The position numbers and the translations under genes were made by a program. From Curtobacterium ammoniigenes NBRC 101786 (GTDB lineage: Bacteria; Actinomycetota; Actinomycetes; Actinomycetales; Microbacteriaceae): a DNA stretch of 64,000 nucleotides. The stretch's first letter is position 1. Each line of letters opens with the position of its first letter. The DNA is taken from NCBI RefSeq assembly GCF_001571045.1, contig NZ_BCSV01000004.1, positions 124,001-188,000 of the forward strand, given 5' to 3'. Positions 50,083 to 60,382 of the stretch are shown piece by piece. The notes under the pieces are model-generated. The model was not told the DNA's origin. It searched no databases and saw only the letters and a program-made list of their open reading frames with translations.

Positions 50083-50772
50083 TCAGTTCGAGCCGAAGCT
50101 CTGTGCCGATGCGGGCGCCGGCTGGAGCGAACCGTTCTGCTCGCCACCGGACGCGTCGAGGTCGTGCAGCTGACCCTGGATGAAGCTCTTGAGCTGCGAT
50201 CGGTAATCGCGCTCGAAGGTGCGGAGATCGTCGATCTTCGACTCGAGCGTCGTACGCTCACGGTCGAGGCTCGCGAGGATCTGGCGCTGCTGCGTCTCAG
50301 CCTCGGTCACCAGCTGACGCTGACGGGCTTCGGCCTCAGACACGATCTGGCGCTGCTTCGCCTCGGCGTCTGCCACCAGGCGTGCGGCCTGTGCGTGGCC
50401 CTCCGCGATGAGCGCGTCGCGCTTCTCGGCACCTTCGCGCACGTGCTCCTCGTGCAGACGGCGGGCGAGCTGCAGCAGGTTGGACGTGCCCTCGGTGTCA
50501 TCGTCCGGATTGACCGCCGGCGCTGCGACGGGAACGGGAGCCGGGGTCGGCGCGGCGGCCGGAGCCTCCGGTGCAGATGCGGCCGGTGCCTGCTGCGCGG
50601 CCGACTCGGCGGCCTGCAGCCGCTGGCGCAGCTCTTCGTTCTCCTGGTTCAAGCGACGAAGCTCGCCGACGACCTCGTCGAGGAAGTCGTCGACCTCGTC
50701 CTGGTCGTAGCCCTCGCGGAACTTCGTCGGCTGGAACCGCTTGTTGACTACGTCATCCGGCGTCAAAGCCAT
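50083..50772 (-). CDS. divIVA: DivIVA/Wag31-type polar growth protein
   Basis: Coiled-coil scaffold that marks poles and septum and directs peptidoglycan synthesis. The 229 residues begin with the Wag31 signature FQPTKFREGYDQDEVDDFLDEVV (membrane-binding intertwined N-domain), then a linker rich in Ala and Pro (about 75-120) and a long coiled coil with repeated AEAKQRQIVSEAEARQRQLV heptads to the end. Start ATG at 50772 with AGGTGA upstream; a GTG at 50781 is an alternative. It is typical of actinobacteria that divIVA follows ftsZ-sepF-yggT. Confidence 0.96.
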   Translation of the reverse strand: MALTPDDVVNKRFQPTKFREGYDQDEVDDFLDEVVGELRRLNQENEELRQRLQAAESAAQQAPAASAPEAPAAAPTPAPVPVAAPAVNPDDDTEGTSNLLQLARRLHEEHVREGAEKRDALIAEGHAQAARLVADAEAKQRQIVSEAEARQRQLVTEAETQQRQILASLDRERTTLESKIDDLRTFERDYRSQLKSFIQGQLHDLDASGGEQNGSLQPAPASAQSFGSN

Positions 50773-50898
50773 TGCCGTCACCTCAATAGAACTGCTGATC
50801 GTTGGGGAGAACCGTGCGGGTGGACCTGAATCTACCAGCCGTCCGCTCGGTCGCGGGTGCTTCGCACGCGTGCACCGGGTCGCATATACGGTACACCG

Positions 50899-50917
50899 CG
50901 CTGTCCGCTCGACAGCG
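50899..50917 (-). terminator. Hairpin between yggT and divIVA
   Basis: CGCTGTC (50899-50905), five-base loop, GACAGCG (50911-50917). Located in the 249-base gap; no U-run. It may end the dcw transcript before a separate divIVA promoter, of which a TAGATT (minus strand, about 70 bases before the ATG) could be the -10. Confidence 0.35.
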
Positions 50918-51021
50918 AACCAGGCCCGGCCCCGGCGCGCCGCGGACGCATGCGCGAGGTGCCTTTGGTCCGCCTCAGCAGAAGCCTCGGGCCGCGCAAG
51001 GCTCGCGCGCCGGCATCCGGG

Positions 51022-51312
51022 TCACCCGCGGAGCGCCCCGAAGATGTCCATGAGGATGATGACGAGCAGCATGACGATCGTCCATCCGAAGTCGAGCGCG
51101 ATCTGCCCCAACCGGAGCGGCGGCAGGACCCGACGCACCAGCCGGATCGGCGGATCCGTCACGGTGAATACGCCCTCCGCGACAACGAGGAGCCCACCTC
51201 GCGGACGCCAGCCCCGATTGAAGGACCGGACGAGGTCGAGCGCAAAGCGTGCCCAGAGCGCGAAGAAATAGATCAGAAGGAGGAAGTAGATGATCGTCGC
51301 GACAAAGGCCAT
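51022..51312 (-). CDS. yggT: YggT-family membrane protein
   Basis: Small membrane protein of 96 residues with one hydrophobic helix at each end (ATIIYFLLLIYFFALWARF and GWTIVMLLVIILMDIFG) and a basic central loop RSFNRGWRPRGG followed by TDPPIRLVRRVLPPLRLG, the YggT pattern. It is linked by position to FtsZ-SepF in almost all actinobacteria and several Gram-positive groups, and is thought to help division or envelope shape. ATG at 51312, 51 bases after sepF; no strong Shine-Dalgarno. Confidence 0.93.
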   Translation of the reverse strand: MAFVATIIYFLLLIYFFALWARFALDLVRSFNRGWRPRGGLLVVAEGVFTVTDPPIRLVRRVLPPLRLGQIALDFGWTIVMLLVIILMDIFGALRG

Positions 51313-51363
51313 CGGTCGATCATCAACTCGCTCGATCTGGGCACCCGATGCGGGTGCGGTGGT

Positions 51364-51891
51364 TCAGGACTGGGCGAAGAACGACGCCTCGGTGTCGGAC
51401 TCTACCGCAGACGACTCACCGCTCACTGCGATGTGCGCCGGCGACAGCAGGAATACCTTGTTCGTCACCCGCTCGATCTTCCCGAAGAGGCCGAGCGACA
51501 GGCCCGACGCGAAGTCGATCATCCGGCGCGCGTCGCCCTCGGTCATCTGCGTGAGGTTGATGATCACCGGGATGCCGTCGCGGAAGCTCTCGGCAATCGA
51601 CTGCGCGTCCTTGTATTCGCGCGGGTGGACGGTGAGGATCTCGTTCATTTCCTGGACCGGGGTCGCCTTCTGTGCGGAGACACGGCGCAGCGGGGTGACC
51701 TGCGCTCGCTGCTGATGGGGAACTGCCACGGGTGCGGCAGGAGCCGGGGCCTTCTCGACCGGCGCGGCTGGGGGCGCCTGATGCGCGCCCGCTCGAGGAG
51801 CCTCGGGCTCGGCCTCGATCGGATCGTCGTACTCGAGTTCCTCGTCGGCGAGGCCAAGGTAGACCATCGTCTTCTTGAGCGGGTTGGCCAT
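51364..51891 (-). CDS. sepF: Cell division protein SepF
   Basis: FtsZ membrane anchor in actinobacteria, which lack FtsA. The 175 residues have a short N-terminal amphipathic stretch ([17 protein letters not shown]), an Ala/Pro-rich linker (about 25-70) and the C-terminal SepF fold with [48 protein letters not shown] and [17 protein letters not shown] at 51891 with GGAGGAACC ideally spaced; the longer frame into yggS is rejected. Placed directly after yggS in the dcw cluster. Confidence 0.96.
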   Translation of the reverse strand: MANPLKKTMVYLGLADEELEYDDPIEAEPEAPRAGAHQAPPAAPVEKAPAPAAPVAVPHQQRAQVTPLRRVSAQKATPVQEMNEILTVHPREYKDAQSIAESFRDGIPVIINLTQMTEGDARRMIDFASGLSLGLFGKIERVTNKVFLLSPAHIAVSGESSAVESDTEASFFAQS

Positions 51892-51935
51892 TGGTTCCTC
51901 CGGAGGATCGGTGACGGTGATTCCCTGCAGTGAGG

Positions 51936-52640
51936 CTAGATCGCAGCAGGGCGATTTCCGGTGATTGCCGTGCCGATGCGAAGGTGTGTCGCGCCCTCCG
52001 CTACCGCCTCGACGAAGTCGCCACTCATGCCCGCGGAGATCGCCGTCGCGTCGGGGGCGATCTGCTGCACGCGCTCCGAGATGCGCCGGAGCCGCGCGAA
52101 GGCAGGACGCGGCGGCTCGCCGAACGGAGCGACCGCCATGACACCCCTCAACCGAATGGATGAGGTCTCGAGCACGCGTTCGACGAGCGCCTCCACGCCG
52201 TCGGGTGCGACGCCTCCGCGTTCGGGATCGTCGGTGAGATTCACCTGCACGAATCCGTCCACGAGTGCGGGAGCGTCGATGAGGGGACCGGACAGCGCGT
52301 CGACCAGGGCCTCCCGGTCGATCGACTGGATGACGTTGGCATACCGGCGGACCTGCCGCGCCTTCTTGGTCTGCAACTGCCCGATGAAATGCCATCGGAG
52401 GTCCAGGTCGGCAAGGGCCGCAGCCTTGCGTTGCGCTTCCTGGTGCCGATTCTCACCGACGTCGAGGACCCCCAGGCTGACGAGGTCGCGAACGAGCGAC
52501 GCCGGGTGGAACTTCGTCACGACGATGAGCGTCAGTTCCTCAGGAGTGCGTCCCGCCGCACGTGCGGCATCGGCGATAGCCGCCCGTGCGCGCGCAAGTC
52601 GAGCCGCGAGCGCGGGATCCGGCGCTGCGTCGTCGACCAC
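51936..52640 (-). CDS. yggS: YggS/PLPBP-family PLP homeostasis protein
   Basis: Pyridoxal 5-phosphate-binding protein with a TIM-barrel alanine racemase N-domain fold, involved in vitamin B6 and amino-acid homeostasis; no racemase activity is known. The 234 residues hold [25 protein letters not shown] (PLP lysine Lys43), [20 protein letters not shown] and [32 protein letters not shown] ending (RIGTAITG here). GTG start at 52640 with GGGAG close upstream. Between ftsZ and sepF in the dcw cluster, as in nearly all actinobacteria. Confidence 0.95.
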   Translation of the reverse strand: MVDDAAPDPALAARLARARAAIADAARAAGRTPEELTLIVVTKFHPASLVRDLVSLGVLDVGENRHQEAQRKAAALADLDLRWHFIGQLQTKKARQVRRYANVIQSIDREALVDALSGPLIDAPALVDGFVQVNLTDDPERGGVAPDGVEALVERVLETSSIRLRGVMAVAPFGEPPRPAFARLRRISERVQQIAPDATAISAGMSGDFVEAVAEGATHLRIGTAITGNRPAAI

Positions 52641-52649
52641 GAGCTCCCG

Positions 52650-53792
52650 CTACTTCAGGAAGTCGGGAACGTCGAGCTCGTCATCGTCGTCGTCGAAGGC
52701 CGGGTCCGAGGCACGCTGCGCTGGCGCCTCGTGCTCGTGCGACGACCAGGACGGTGCCGAATCCTCGACCGCTCCGGTTGCGTGTGCTGCGGGACGTTCG
52801 GGGTCGACCCAGCTGGAACGGCGGTCCTTCTGCTGTCCGCTCGGCTCGCCTCCGTCGAATCCGGCCGCGATGACCGTGACACGGACCTCGTCGCCGAGCG
52901 TGTCGTCGATGACGGCGCCGAAGATGATGTTCGCCTCGGGGTGGACGGCCTCCTGGACGAGCCGTGCAGCATCGTTGATCTCGAAGATTCCGAGATTCGA
53001 ACCGCCCTGGATCGACAGGAGCACGCCGTGCGCACCGTCGATCGACGCTTCGAGGAGCGGCGAAGCGACGGCCAGCTCGGCCGCCTTGATCGCGCGATCG
53101 GCGCCCCGGGAGGAGCCGATGCCCATGAGCGCCGACCCCGCTCCTTGCATGACGGACTTGACGTCAGCGAAGTCGAGGTTGATCAGCCCCGGCGTGGTGA
53201 TGAGGTCGGTGATCCCCTGCACACCGGCGAGGAGCACCTGGTCTGCCGTGGCGAACGCCTCGACCATGGAGATGCCGCGGTCGCTGATCTCGAGCAGGCG
53301 GTCATTCGGAACGACGATCAGGGTGTCGACCTCGTCCTTGAGGGCTGCGACCCCGTTCTCGGCCTGCGACTGGCGACGCTTCCCTTCGAAGCTGAATGGC
53401 TTGGTGACGACACCGATCGTCAGCGCGCCGATCGACTTCGCGATGCGGGCGACGACCGGCGCTCCACCGGTGCCGGTTCCGCCGCCTTCTCCGGCGGTGA
53501 CGAACACCATGTCGGCGCCCGCGAGCGCCTCTTCGATCTCTTCTGCGTGGTCTTCGGCGGCGCGACGACCGACCTCGGGGTCGGCGCCGGCGCCCAGACC
53601 GCGGGTGATCTCACGGCCGACATCGAGCTTGACGTCGGCGTCGCTGAGCAGCAGCGCCTGCGCGTCCGTGTTGATCGCGATGAACTCGACGCCGCGAAGG
53701 CCGAGTTCGATCATGCGATTGACGGCGTTGACGCCGCCGCCGCCGACACCGACGACTTTGATGACGGCGAGGTAGTTGTGGTTCGTGGTCAC
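52650..53792 (-). CDS. ftsZ: Cell division protein FtsZ
   Basis: Tubulin-like GTPase that polymerises at midcell. The 380 residues contain [17 protein letters not shown] at the start, the tubulin signature GGGTGTG (103-109), the T7 loop region in [11 protein letters not shown] and a variable linker (about 315-365) ending in [13 protein letters not shown], the conserved C-terminal peptide that binds SepF. GTG start at 53792 with GGAGG nine bases upstream; the ORF to 53822 is an extension. Upstream is a 163-base, unusually A/T-rich gap with a palindrome over its likely -10 box. Confidence 0.97.
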   Translation of the reverse strand: MTTNHNYLAVIKVVGVGGGGVNAVNRMIELGLRGVEFIAINTDAQALLLSDADVKLDVGREITRGLGAGADPEVGRRAAEDHAEEIEEALAGADMVFVTAGEGGGTGTGGAPVVARIAKSIGALTIGVVTKPFSFEGKRRQSQAENGVAALKDEVDTLIVVPNDRLLEISDRGISMVEAFATADQVLLAGVQGITDLITTPGLINLDFADVKSVMQGAGSALMGIGSSRGADRAIKAAELAVASPLLEASIDGAHGVLLSIQGGSNLGIFEINDAARLVQEAVHPEANIIFGAVIDDTLGDEVRVTVIAAGFDGGEPSGQQKDRRSSWVDPERPAAHATGAVEDSAPSWSSHEHEAPAQRASDPAFDDDDDELDVPDFLK

Positions 53793-53817
53793 GTCAGTCG
53801 GCCTCCGGTGGAAAACC

Positions 53818-53840
53818 CTCAACCTACACTTGAAGTTGAG
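53818..53840. promoter_or_regulatory. ftsZ promoter region with palindrome over the -10 box
   Basis: Inverted repeat CTCAAC (53818-53823), 11 bases, GTTGAG (53835-53840). On the minus strand TAGGTT (53826-53821) is a likely -10 and lies inside it. The region is the most A/T-rich of the dcw cluster. No good -35 is seen, which would suit an activator-dependent or repressed promoter. Confidence 0.4.
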
Positions 53841-53955
53841 AGATTTTGCTGCTAATAGTTGCTGTCCACGACGCTACGGGCGGCCCCGGGAGCGGCGCCG
53901 AACGCCACGCCGCGTGTCGTCGGAACGCTGCGAAAGTCCGTGCCCAGCGGGGTGC

Positions 53956-55107
53956 TCAGCCCTGCGATCGAATGATTCCATTGTCGGGCGCGGAGACGTC
54001 GTATTCGACCTTGGTCTGTGGATCGCGCGCTTGATGGTCCTTGATGAGTGCGGCGAGCAGGGTCGCCTTCGCGGCAGAGTGCTCGGGACTCCCCCACACC
54101 ACATTCGAGCCCGAGGTCAGCGTGAGCGTCACGTCGTCCGCGGTGGACGCTGTCACGCTTGCGACGGTCGGCCGCATCGGAGCCGGGAGCGATGACACCA
54201 CCGCGGTCATCGTCCGGAAGACCGGAGAGTTGAGCTTCGACGGATCGATCGTCGCCTCCGGGAGATTCGCGGGCTTCTGCGGATCGGACTCGACCACGAT
54301 CCCCGCCGGATCCACGAGCGCGTACCCCGAGGACGTCTTCACCGCCACGACCGGCTGCCGCTCCGTGATCGTCACGACGAGTGTGTGCGGGGGCTCCTCC
54401 GCTGTGACATAGGAGGCGATCAACGGGAAGGCGGCGAGCTGTTGCTTGATCTCGCCGAGATTGACGCGCGCGAGTGGCGTGCCCAGCTGGCCGTCGAGGG
54501 CGCGCTGCACCTGCGTGCGGTCGATCCGACTCGTCCCCACGACCTCAATGCGCGTCAAGGCCATGATCGGCGAGTAGACCGCGACCACGATGGACAGCGC
54601 GAACACCGCGACGACAGCCCCGACCGTGATCCACGCGGCTCGCCGATGACGGGACCGCCGCGTGAAGCGCCGCACTTCGGTGCGCTCGGCGAGCTTCCGC
54701 GCCCGCCGAGCGACACGCTCAGCCTGCGCTGCCTCCTGGACCCGAGCGCGCGCCGCCGCCGATTCTTGCCGGAGGCGCGCTGCCGCCTCGTCCTTCGGCC
54801 CGCGAGAGGAGGCCGCGAGCGTGGCGGATACGTCAGTCGCGTCCTTCGCCCCGGCACCAGCCTTCACCACGGCACCGTCCTTCGCCCCGGCACCGTCCTT
54901 CGCGCCGGCACTCGCGTCCGTCGGCGTCGCAGCCCCCGACGACGCGCGAGCCCTCGCGGCGGATGCAGGTCGCTCCCGAACCGCAGCGCGTCCCCCGCGA
55001 CCACTGCGGGCTGCTCCCGATGGCTGGCCCGGGGCCGGTTTCGCGTGATCGGAACCGCTCGGCTGTCTCGGTGTCAGCCGCTCGTCGAAGCCTTCCGGGC
55101 GCTTCAC
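53956..55107 (-). CDS. ftsQ: Cell division protein FtsQ
   Basis: Bitopic membrane protein of the divisome. The 383 residues comprise a long, Ala/Lys/Arg-rich cytoplasmic N-terminus (about 155 residues), one helix at about 158-178 ([21 protein letters not shown]), the POTRA domain (about 183-250) starting [21 protein letters not shown], then the beta domain with [12 protein letters not shown]. Residues 67-90 are a short tandem repeat of GAKDGA units encoded by four imperfect 18-base copies. GTG at 55107 overlaps the murC stop. It is the gene before ftsZ; ftsA is absent, as expected in actinobacteria. Confidence 0.93.
   Translation of the reverse strand: MKRPEGFDERLTPRQPSGSDHAKPAPGQPSGAARSGRGGRAAVRERPASAARARASSGAATPTDASAGAKDGAGAKDGAVVKAGAGAKDATDVSATLAASSRGPKDEAAARLRQESAAARARVQEAAQAERVARRARKLAERTEVRRFTRRSRHRRAAWITVGAVVAVFALSIVVAVYSPIMALTRIEVVGTSRIDRTQVQRALDGQLGTPLARVNLGEIKQQLAAFPLIASYVTAEEPPHTLVVTITERQPVVAVKTSSGYALVDPAGIVVESDPQKPANLPEATIDPSKLNSPVFRTMTAVVSSLPAPMRPTVASVTASTADDVTLTLTSGSNVVWGSPEHSAAKATLLAALIKDHQARDPQTKVEYDVSAPDNGIIRSQG
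54843..54914 (-). repeat. Four imperfect 18-base tandem repeats in ftsQ
   Basis: Units at 54843-54860, 54861-54878, 54879-54896 and 54897-54914, in plus-strand form near CCTTCGCCCCGGCACCGT, with two to four differences. They encode DGAGAK-like hexapeptides in the disordered cytoplasmic N-terminus. In-frame unit length allows copy-number change without frameshift. Confidence 0.8.
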
Positions 55108-56528
55108 GGCGTCGTCACCTCGCTGTCCGCGCGGAGCGCCTCGAGCACCTGCGGGATGATCCGGTAGACGTCGCCGCAGCTCAGCGTTATCACGATGTCG
55201 CCGTCGCGCGCCAACGCTGCAGCTCGAGCAGCGGCGGTCGGCCAGTCGGGGAGATAGTCCACTTTCGACTGGTCGGCGAACCGCTCCTGCACGAGCGCGC
55301 CAGTGACCCCGGGCTCCGGGTCCTCGCGGGCGCCGTACACGTCGAGCACGACGGTATGGTCCGCGGACTCCTCGTACACGCGAGCGAAGTCACCCGCCAT
55401 GAGGCGGGTTCGCGAATACAGATGCGGCTGATGGATGGCGATGATCCGACCGGACCCAACGACGCTGCGCGCGGCGGCGAGTGCTGCAGCGACCTCCGTC
55501 GGATGGTGGGCGTAATCGTCGTAGACCGCAACGCCGCGCTCGACGCCGTGGAGTTCGAACCGTCGCTCCGTGCCGCCGAATCCCTCGATCCCGCGAACGG
55601 CCTCGCCGGGTTCGATCCCCAGGCCGACGAGCACCGCGAACGCGCCCGCTGCGTTGATGGCGTTGTGCCGCCCCGGGACGCGCAGCGCGATCGGGTAGCG
55701 GGATCCGCCGTATCCGATCGACGCCGAGACGCCAGGTCCGTCGGCAATATCGCTGACCGTGACATCGGCGAGCGGGTCCGTTCCGAACGTCACGATGACC
55801 TGATCGCCGTGCCGCTCCCGGAGCAGCCGGGTGACGGACACCGCTCCCGGGTCGTCGCTCGAGATGACGACGCGGTCACGCGCTCCGCCGGCGAACTGGA
55901 CGAACGCATCGAGAAAGGCGGACTCGCTCCCGTAGTGGTCGAGGTGGTCGGCATCGACATTCGTGATCAACGCCACCGAGGTGTCGTAGAGCAGGAAGGA
56001 TCCGTCCGATTCGTCAGCCTCGACGACGAAGAGATCGCTCGAGCCCGATCCCGAGGAGGTTCCGAGCGCTTGGATCACGCCACCGTTGACAAATGACGGA
56101 TCGAGCCCCAGCGCCACCAGCGCAGTCACGATCATGCCCGTCGAGGTGGTCTTGCCGTGCGCGCCGGCGACGGAGACCAGACGGTGCGACGCGATGAGTG
56201 CCGCCAACGCCTGCGAGCGATGCAGCACCGGGATTCCCCGGCGGCGTGCTTCGAGGAGTTCCGGGTTGTCCGGCCACAGGGCACTCGTGACGACGACCGT
56301 GTCCGCGTGACCGAGGTTCGCCGCGTCGTGCCCGATGTGGACGTCCGCCCCGAGCTCGCGCATTCGCTGCGTGGTCGCGGTCTCGCGCGCATCCGAGCCG
56401 GTCACGGAATGACCGGCGGCGAGGAACAGCCGCGCGATACCACTCATACCGGATCCCCCGATGCCGACGAAGTGCACCGTGCCGAATGTCTCGGGTATCG
56501 GTTGGGAGAGGTCGGGCTTGATGGTCAT
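55104..56528 (-). CDS. murC: UDP-N-acetylmuramate-L-alanine ligase
   Basis: Adds the first amino acid of the peptidoglycan stem peptide to UDP-MurNAc, using ATP. The 474 residues have [17 protein letters not shown] at about 20-36, the ATP loop GAHGKTTST near 117-125, [13 protein letters not shown] and [12 protein letters not shown], then a C-terminal ligand domain with [19 protein letters not shown] and [17 protein letters not shown] at 56528 overlaps the murG stop as ATGA, GGAGGAC upstream. The longer reading frame in murG is rejected. Confidence 0.97.
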   Translation of the reverse strand: MTIKPDLSQPIPETFGTVHFVGIGGSGMSGIARLFLAAGHSVTGSDARETATTQRMRELGADVHIGHDAANLGHADTVVVTSALWPDNPELLEARRRGIPVLHRSQALAALIASHRLVSVAGAHGKTTSTGMIVTALVALGLDPSFVNGGVIQALGTSSGSGSSDLFVVEADESDGSFLLYDTSVALITNVDADHLDHYGSESAFLDAFVQFAGGARDRVVISSDDPGAVSVTRLLRERHGDQVIVTFGTDPLADVTVSDIADGPGVSASIGYGGSRYPIALRVPGRHNAINAAGAFAVLVGLGIEPGEAVRGIEGFGGTERRFELHGVERGVAVYDDYAHHPTEVAAALAAARSVVGSGRIIAIHQPHLYSRTRLMAGDFARVYEESADHTVVLDVYGAREDPEPGVTGALVQERFADQSKVDYLPDWPTAAARAAALARDGDIVITLSCGDVYRIIPQVLEALRADSEVTTP

Positions 56529-57628
56529 GCGTCCTCCGGGGTGAGTCGCTGCGCGCGGTCTCGAACCGCGTCGAGCACGAGATCGGTCATCCTGTCCGCT
56601 CCGTCTCGGTGGCCCACGGAGGCGGCACGCACTGCCATGTCCGCGACCCGCGCCGGATCGCTGAGGAGCGACACGAGGTCGAAGGTGACCCAGTCCGGAG
56701 TGAATGCGGCGTCGGCAAGCAGGATCGCGCCTCCAGCCTGAACGACGTCGTGCGCGTTGTGCCGCTGCTCGCCGTTGCCGACCGGATACGGGATGAGCAC
56801 CGCGGGCATGCCGACAGCCGTCAGTTCGCACACCATGCCGGCGCCCGCCCGCGACACGGTGAAGTCGGCAGCCGCATACGCCAAGTCCATGCGATCGCAG
56901 TATCGGAGCACGTGGTACCCGTCGAGCGACGAGTCCGGGGTGTCCGACTTCGGCCCCACGATGTGGAGGATCTGCCAGCCGGCTCCGAGGATCGTGGCCG
57001 CACTTCGCTGGACCGTCTGATTGATGCTCCGCGCGCCCGATGACCCGCCCGTGACGAGCAGCACTGGCCGATCGGCGTCGAGCCCGAACGCTGCGAGTGC
57101 CTCCGCGCGCGCGTGTCGGCGGTCGAGCGTCTCGATCTCCCGGCGGAGGGGCATGCCGACGACTCGCCCGTGCGGCAATCGCGTGTTCGGGAACGTGACC
57201 CCGACGTGGCGGGTGAGCACTGCCGCAAGCCGGTTGGCGAGTCCAGGACGTGCGTTCTGCTCGTGCACAATGATCGGGACGCGCGCGCGTCGAGCAGCGA
57301 TGTATGCCGGTGCTGCCGCATAGCCGCCGACGCCGAGCACCGCCTCGATCTGCCGGTCTCGCAGGATTCGCGTCGTCTGGTCGACGGCGCGCCAGAACCG
57401 CGCGGGGAACTGGACCGCTGCACCGTTGATGCGACGCGGGAACGGGAGGCGCGGAATCGTCTCGAGTTCGTAGCCGCGCATCGGCACAAGTCGAGCTTCG
57501 AGCCCTTCCGCCGTCCCGAGGACGATCACTTCGGACGCCGGGTCGCGTTCTGAGAGGCGGTCGGCGACGGCGAGCAGCGGATTGACATGGCCGGCCGTCC
57601 CACCGCCGGCGAACAGATATCGGCTCAT
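56525..57628 (-). CDS. murG: UDP-GlcNAc:undecaprenyl-PP-MurNAc-pentapeptide GlcNAc transferase
   Basis: Makes lipid II by adding GlcNAc to lipid I on the inner membrane face. The 367 residues start [20 protein letters not shown], with the [10 protein letters not shown] loop, continue with [20 protein letters not shown] and [13 protein letters not shown], and the C-domain has [13 protein letters not shown] and [25 protein letters not shown] for UDP-GlcNAc binding. ATG at 57628 overlaps the ftsW stop. An ORF extension to 58558 lies entirely in ftsW and is rejected. Confidence 0.97.
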   Translation of the reverse strand: MSRYLFAGGGTAGHVNPLLAVADRLSERDPASEVIVLGTAEGLEARLVPMRGYELETIPRLPFPRRINGAAVQFPARFWRAVDQTTRILRDRQIEAVLGVGGYAAAPAYIAARRARVPIIVHEQNARPGLANRLAAVLTRHVGVTFPNTRLPHGRVVGMPLRREIETLDRRHARAEALAAFGLDADRPVLLVTGGSSGARSINQTVQRSAATILGAGWQILHIVGPKSDTPDSSLDGYHVLRYCDRMDLAYAAADFTVSRAGAGMVCELTAVGMPAVLIPYPVGNGEQRHNAHDVVQAGGAILLADAAFTPDWVTFDLVSLLSDPARVADMAVRAASVGHRDGADRMTDLVLDAVRDRAQRLTPEDA

Positions 57629-58866
57629 CGTGGTTCTCCTGAGTGCGGCTGGCTGGAACTGTCCACGGACGCAGGCAGGTCGCGGGCGAACGATAGCACC
57701 ACGCCGATCGCGACGAGCGACGTGATCAGCGCGGAGCCTCCGGCGGAGATGAGCGGGAGCGGCACGCCGAGGACCGGCAGCAGGCCGAGGACGACGGCGA
57801 CGTTGACGAGAGCTTGCACGACGATCCACGTCAACACGCCACCGGTGGTCGCCCGCGCGAACGGATCGGTCGTCCGGCGCACCACTTGCATCATCCCGCC
57901 CGTGAGGAGCACGAACATGCCGAGCACGACGACGCCGCCGATGAGGCCCAGCTCCTCTCCGACGATCGCGAAGATGAAGTCGTTGTCCGCCTCGGGAAGC
58001 CACGACCACTTCATCTTCGAGTTGCCGAGTCCGACACCGAACACACCGCCGTGCGCGAGCGCCCACTGGCCGTGCACGGGCTGCCAGCAGAGATCCTGGT
58101 CCGGGCCTCCCCCGGGGCAGCCCCGGAGCCACGCGGCGATCCGGCCTGAGCGCGATCCGGACGTCAGCACCGCGACGGGGAGCAGCGACGCGAGTACCGC
58201 GACGGCGACCGCGAGATGGCGGACCCGGACGCCGCCGACGAAGAGCGCGCCGAACACGAGCGTCATCATGATCAGGGCTGTACCGAGATCCTTGCCGGCG
58301 AGCACCAGTCCGATCGCCGCCGCAGCGACGACCGCGGCGGGCAGGAGCGCGCCGCGCCAGTCGTCCAGTCGTCGACGACGCGTGCAGAGGATCGTCCCGA
58401 CGGCGAGGCACAGCGCGAGCTTCAGCAGCTCGGACGGCTGCGCGGTGAAGGATCCGATGCGGATCCAGTTGCGATTGCCCTGGATCGAGTAGCCGAGCGG
58501 CGTGAGCACGACAGCGGCTTGCACGAGCAGGCCGCCGAGGACGATACGCCCCGCCCATCGCCGCCAGAGTCGAGCCGGCACGCGCGAGGCGAGCAGCATG
58601 GCGGGCACGCCGATCATCGCGTACGCACCCTGCCGGAGAAACGCTCCGAACGCGTCACCGGTGGCGCGGTACTGTTCGACACTCGAGGACGAGAGCACCA
58701 TGGTGACGCCGAAGACGACGAGGAAGAGCGTGACGCCGAGAATCAGCGCGTAGGTGCTCGACGGTGCGCGGAACAGGTCGCGGACCACGATCGCCGATCC
58801 TCGCCGCGCGGGAGCGATCGACACGGCGTCAATCCGCTGCCGGAGGCGAGCCAGCTGATTCGCCAT
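57625..58866 (-). CDS. ftsW: Septal peptidoglycan glycosyltransferase FtsW
   Basis: SEDS-family polymerase that links lipid II into glycan strands at the septum. The 413 residues have about ten hydrophobic helices. SEDS-type positions include [21 protein letters not shown] and the basic [14 protein letters not shown] loop, then [20 protein letters not shown] and [16 protein letters not shown], containing the conserved functional aspartate. ATG at 58866 with GGAGG nine bases upstream, overlapping the murD end by 38 bases; a GTG at 58824 would avoid the overlap but lacks a binding site. FtsW/RodA discrimination rests on position in the dcw cluster. Confidence 0.94.
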   Translation of the reverse strand: MANQLARLRQRIDAVSIAPARRGSAIVVRDLFRAPSSTYALILGVTLFLVVFGVTMVLSSSSVEQYRATGDAFGAFLRQGAYAMIGVPAMLLASRVPARLWRRWAGRIVLGGLLVQAAVVLTPLGYSIQGNRNWIRIGSFTAQPSELLKLALCLAVGTILCTRRRRLDDWRGALLPAAVVAAAAIGLVLAGKDLGTALIMMTLVFGALFVGGVRVRHLAVAVAVLASLLPVAVLTSGSRSGRIAAWLRGCPGGGPDQDLCWQPVHGQWALAHGGVFGVGLGNSKMKWSWLPEADNDFIFAIVGEELGLIGGVVVLGMFVLLTGGMMQVVRRTTDPFARATTGGVLTWIVVQALVNVAVVLGLLPVLGVPLPLISAGGSALITSLVAIGVVLSFARDLPASVDSSSQPHSGEPR

Positions 58867-60382
58867 CGGCGTCGCCTCCAAGGTGCTCGTGGACCGCGGC
58901 CGCGAAGCGGCGCCCCCGATCCGCGTAGGAGTCGAACTGGTCGAACGACGCCGCGGCCGGGGCGAGGAGGACGGTGTCGCCCGGCCTCGCGACCGATGCG
59001 GCGTGTCGTACCGCCTCGGGCATGACCTCTTCAGTGTCGGTTGCGCCGACCTCGACGAGCGGGACCGCGGGCGCGTGTCGTCGGAACGCATCGAGAACCG
59101 GATCGCGGTCTGTACCGATGACGATGACCGCGGCGACCTTCGGCCCGAACTCCGCCACGAGCGGATCGATGTCGACTCCCTTGAACAACCCGCCGACGAT
59201 CCAGACCACACGCTCGAATGCGCGCAGGGAGGCGATCGCCGCGTGCGGATTCGTGGCCTTCGAGTCGTCGATCCAGGTCACGCCGTGCGCGGTGACGACG
59301 AGTTCGGTCCGGTGATGATCCGGCCGGAATCCGCGGACGGCGTCGCGGATTCCGGCGGGAGGCACGCCCCCGGCCCGCGCGAGCGCTGCGGCCGCGAGCA
59401 CATTCATCACCATGTGCGGGCTGTCCATCCCCGCCGCGGCCAGGTCGTCGTGGGTGGCGAGTTCGAGCGCCGCGTTGCGCCGGTCGTCCAGGAACGCGCG
59501 ATCGGCGAGCACGTCTTCGACGACGCCGACGTCCCCGGCGAGCGGAACGCCGAGCGTGAATCCGACGGCGCGGCATCCTTCTACGACGTCGGCGTCCTCG
59601 ACCATGCTGCGTGTCTCCGGATCGGCCACGTTATAGACGCACGCGGCGATCGTGTTCGCGTAGACCTTCGCCTTGGCGTCCCAATAGGCCTGCATCGAGC
59701 CGTGCCATGCGAGGTGATCCTCGGCAAGGTTCAGGCAGGTGGACGCGAGCGGGATGAGCGCGCCGGGCCCGTCGACGGGCATCGAATGGAGCTGATGGCT
59801 CGACAGCTCGACGACGAGCACGTCGTACCCGTCCGGATCGCGAATCACGTCGAGAACGGGCACGCCGATGTTGCCGCACGGTGCGACTCGGCGGCCGTCT
59901 GCGGCGAACATGGCGGCGGCGAGCTGAGTCGTCGTCGTCTTGCCGTTGGTGCCGGTGATGAGCACCCAGTCGGCGAGGCGGCCGTTGCGACGCACCTTGT
60001 CACGGAGGCGCCAAGCGAGCTCGATGTCGCCCCAGACCGTGGTCGTTCGCGACGCCCAATCGACCACCGGGTTCGTCGGCGGAAGTCCGGGCGAGACGAT
60101 GACGAGATCCACAGCGCCCTCGGCAAGCTCGGGCGGGACGACGTCTAGCGGGTGCTGGACGAACCGTGCACCGATGACGTCGAGGAGCTCGACGCGGTCG
60201 CCGGGGGCGTCGCTCGAATAGACGGTCACCGCCGCGCCGAGCTCGACCAACGTGTCGGCGACCGCGAATCCCGTCGCGCCGAGCCCGAGCACGGCAACGC
60301 GGAGGCCCCGCCAGCCCGACGCGTACCAGCTCGTCAGGCCGCCGAGCCGACGCGAAGCATTCGACGGATCAGGTTGCGGCAC
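58829..60382 (-). CDS. murD: UDP-N-acetylmuramoylalanine-D-glutamate ligase
   Basis: Adds D-glutamate to the stem peptide. The 517 residues show [15 protein letters not shown] (about 31-45), the ATP loop GTNGKTTTT (144-152), [21 protein letters not shown] and [17 protein letters not shown], and a C-terminal domain ending in a polar tail. GTG at 60382 overlaps the mraY stop by 14 bases; GGAGTGG lies upstream. The protein is longer than the E. coli enzyme (438), mainly from a 15-20-residue N-terminal extension and an enlarged central domain, usual for actinobacteria. Confidence 0.96.
   Translation of the reverse strand: MPQPDPSNASRRLGGLTSWYASGWRGLRVAVLGLGATGFAVADTLVELGAAVTVYSSDAPGDRVELLDVIGARFVQHPLDVVPPELAEGAVDLVIVSPGLPPTNPVVDWASRTTTVWGDIELAWRLRDKVRRNGRLADWVLITGTNGKTTTTQLAAAMFAADGRRVAPCGNIGVPVLDVIRDPDGYDVLVVELSSHQLHSMPVDGPGALIPLASTCLNLAEDHLAWHGSMQAYWDAKAKVYANTIAACVYNVADPETRSMVEDADVVEGCRAVGFTLGVPLAGDVGVVEDVLADRAFLDDRRNAALELATHDDLAAAGMDSPHMVMNVLAAAALARAGGVPPAGIRDAVRGFRPDHHRTELVVTAHGVTWIDDSKATNPHAAIASLRAFERVVWIVGGLFKGVDIDPLVAEFGPKVAAVIVIGTDRDPVLDAFRRHAPAVPLVEVGATDTEEVMPEAVRHAASVARPGDTVLLAPAAASFDQFDSYADRGRRFAAAVHEHLGGDADGESAGSPPAAD

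Noticed and set aside
53841..53955. WhiA-type GACAC sites before ftsZ
   Set aside because: A single GACAC is expected by chance in this base composition; no repeated or spaced set is seen.
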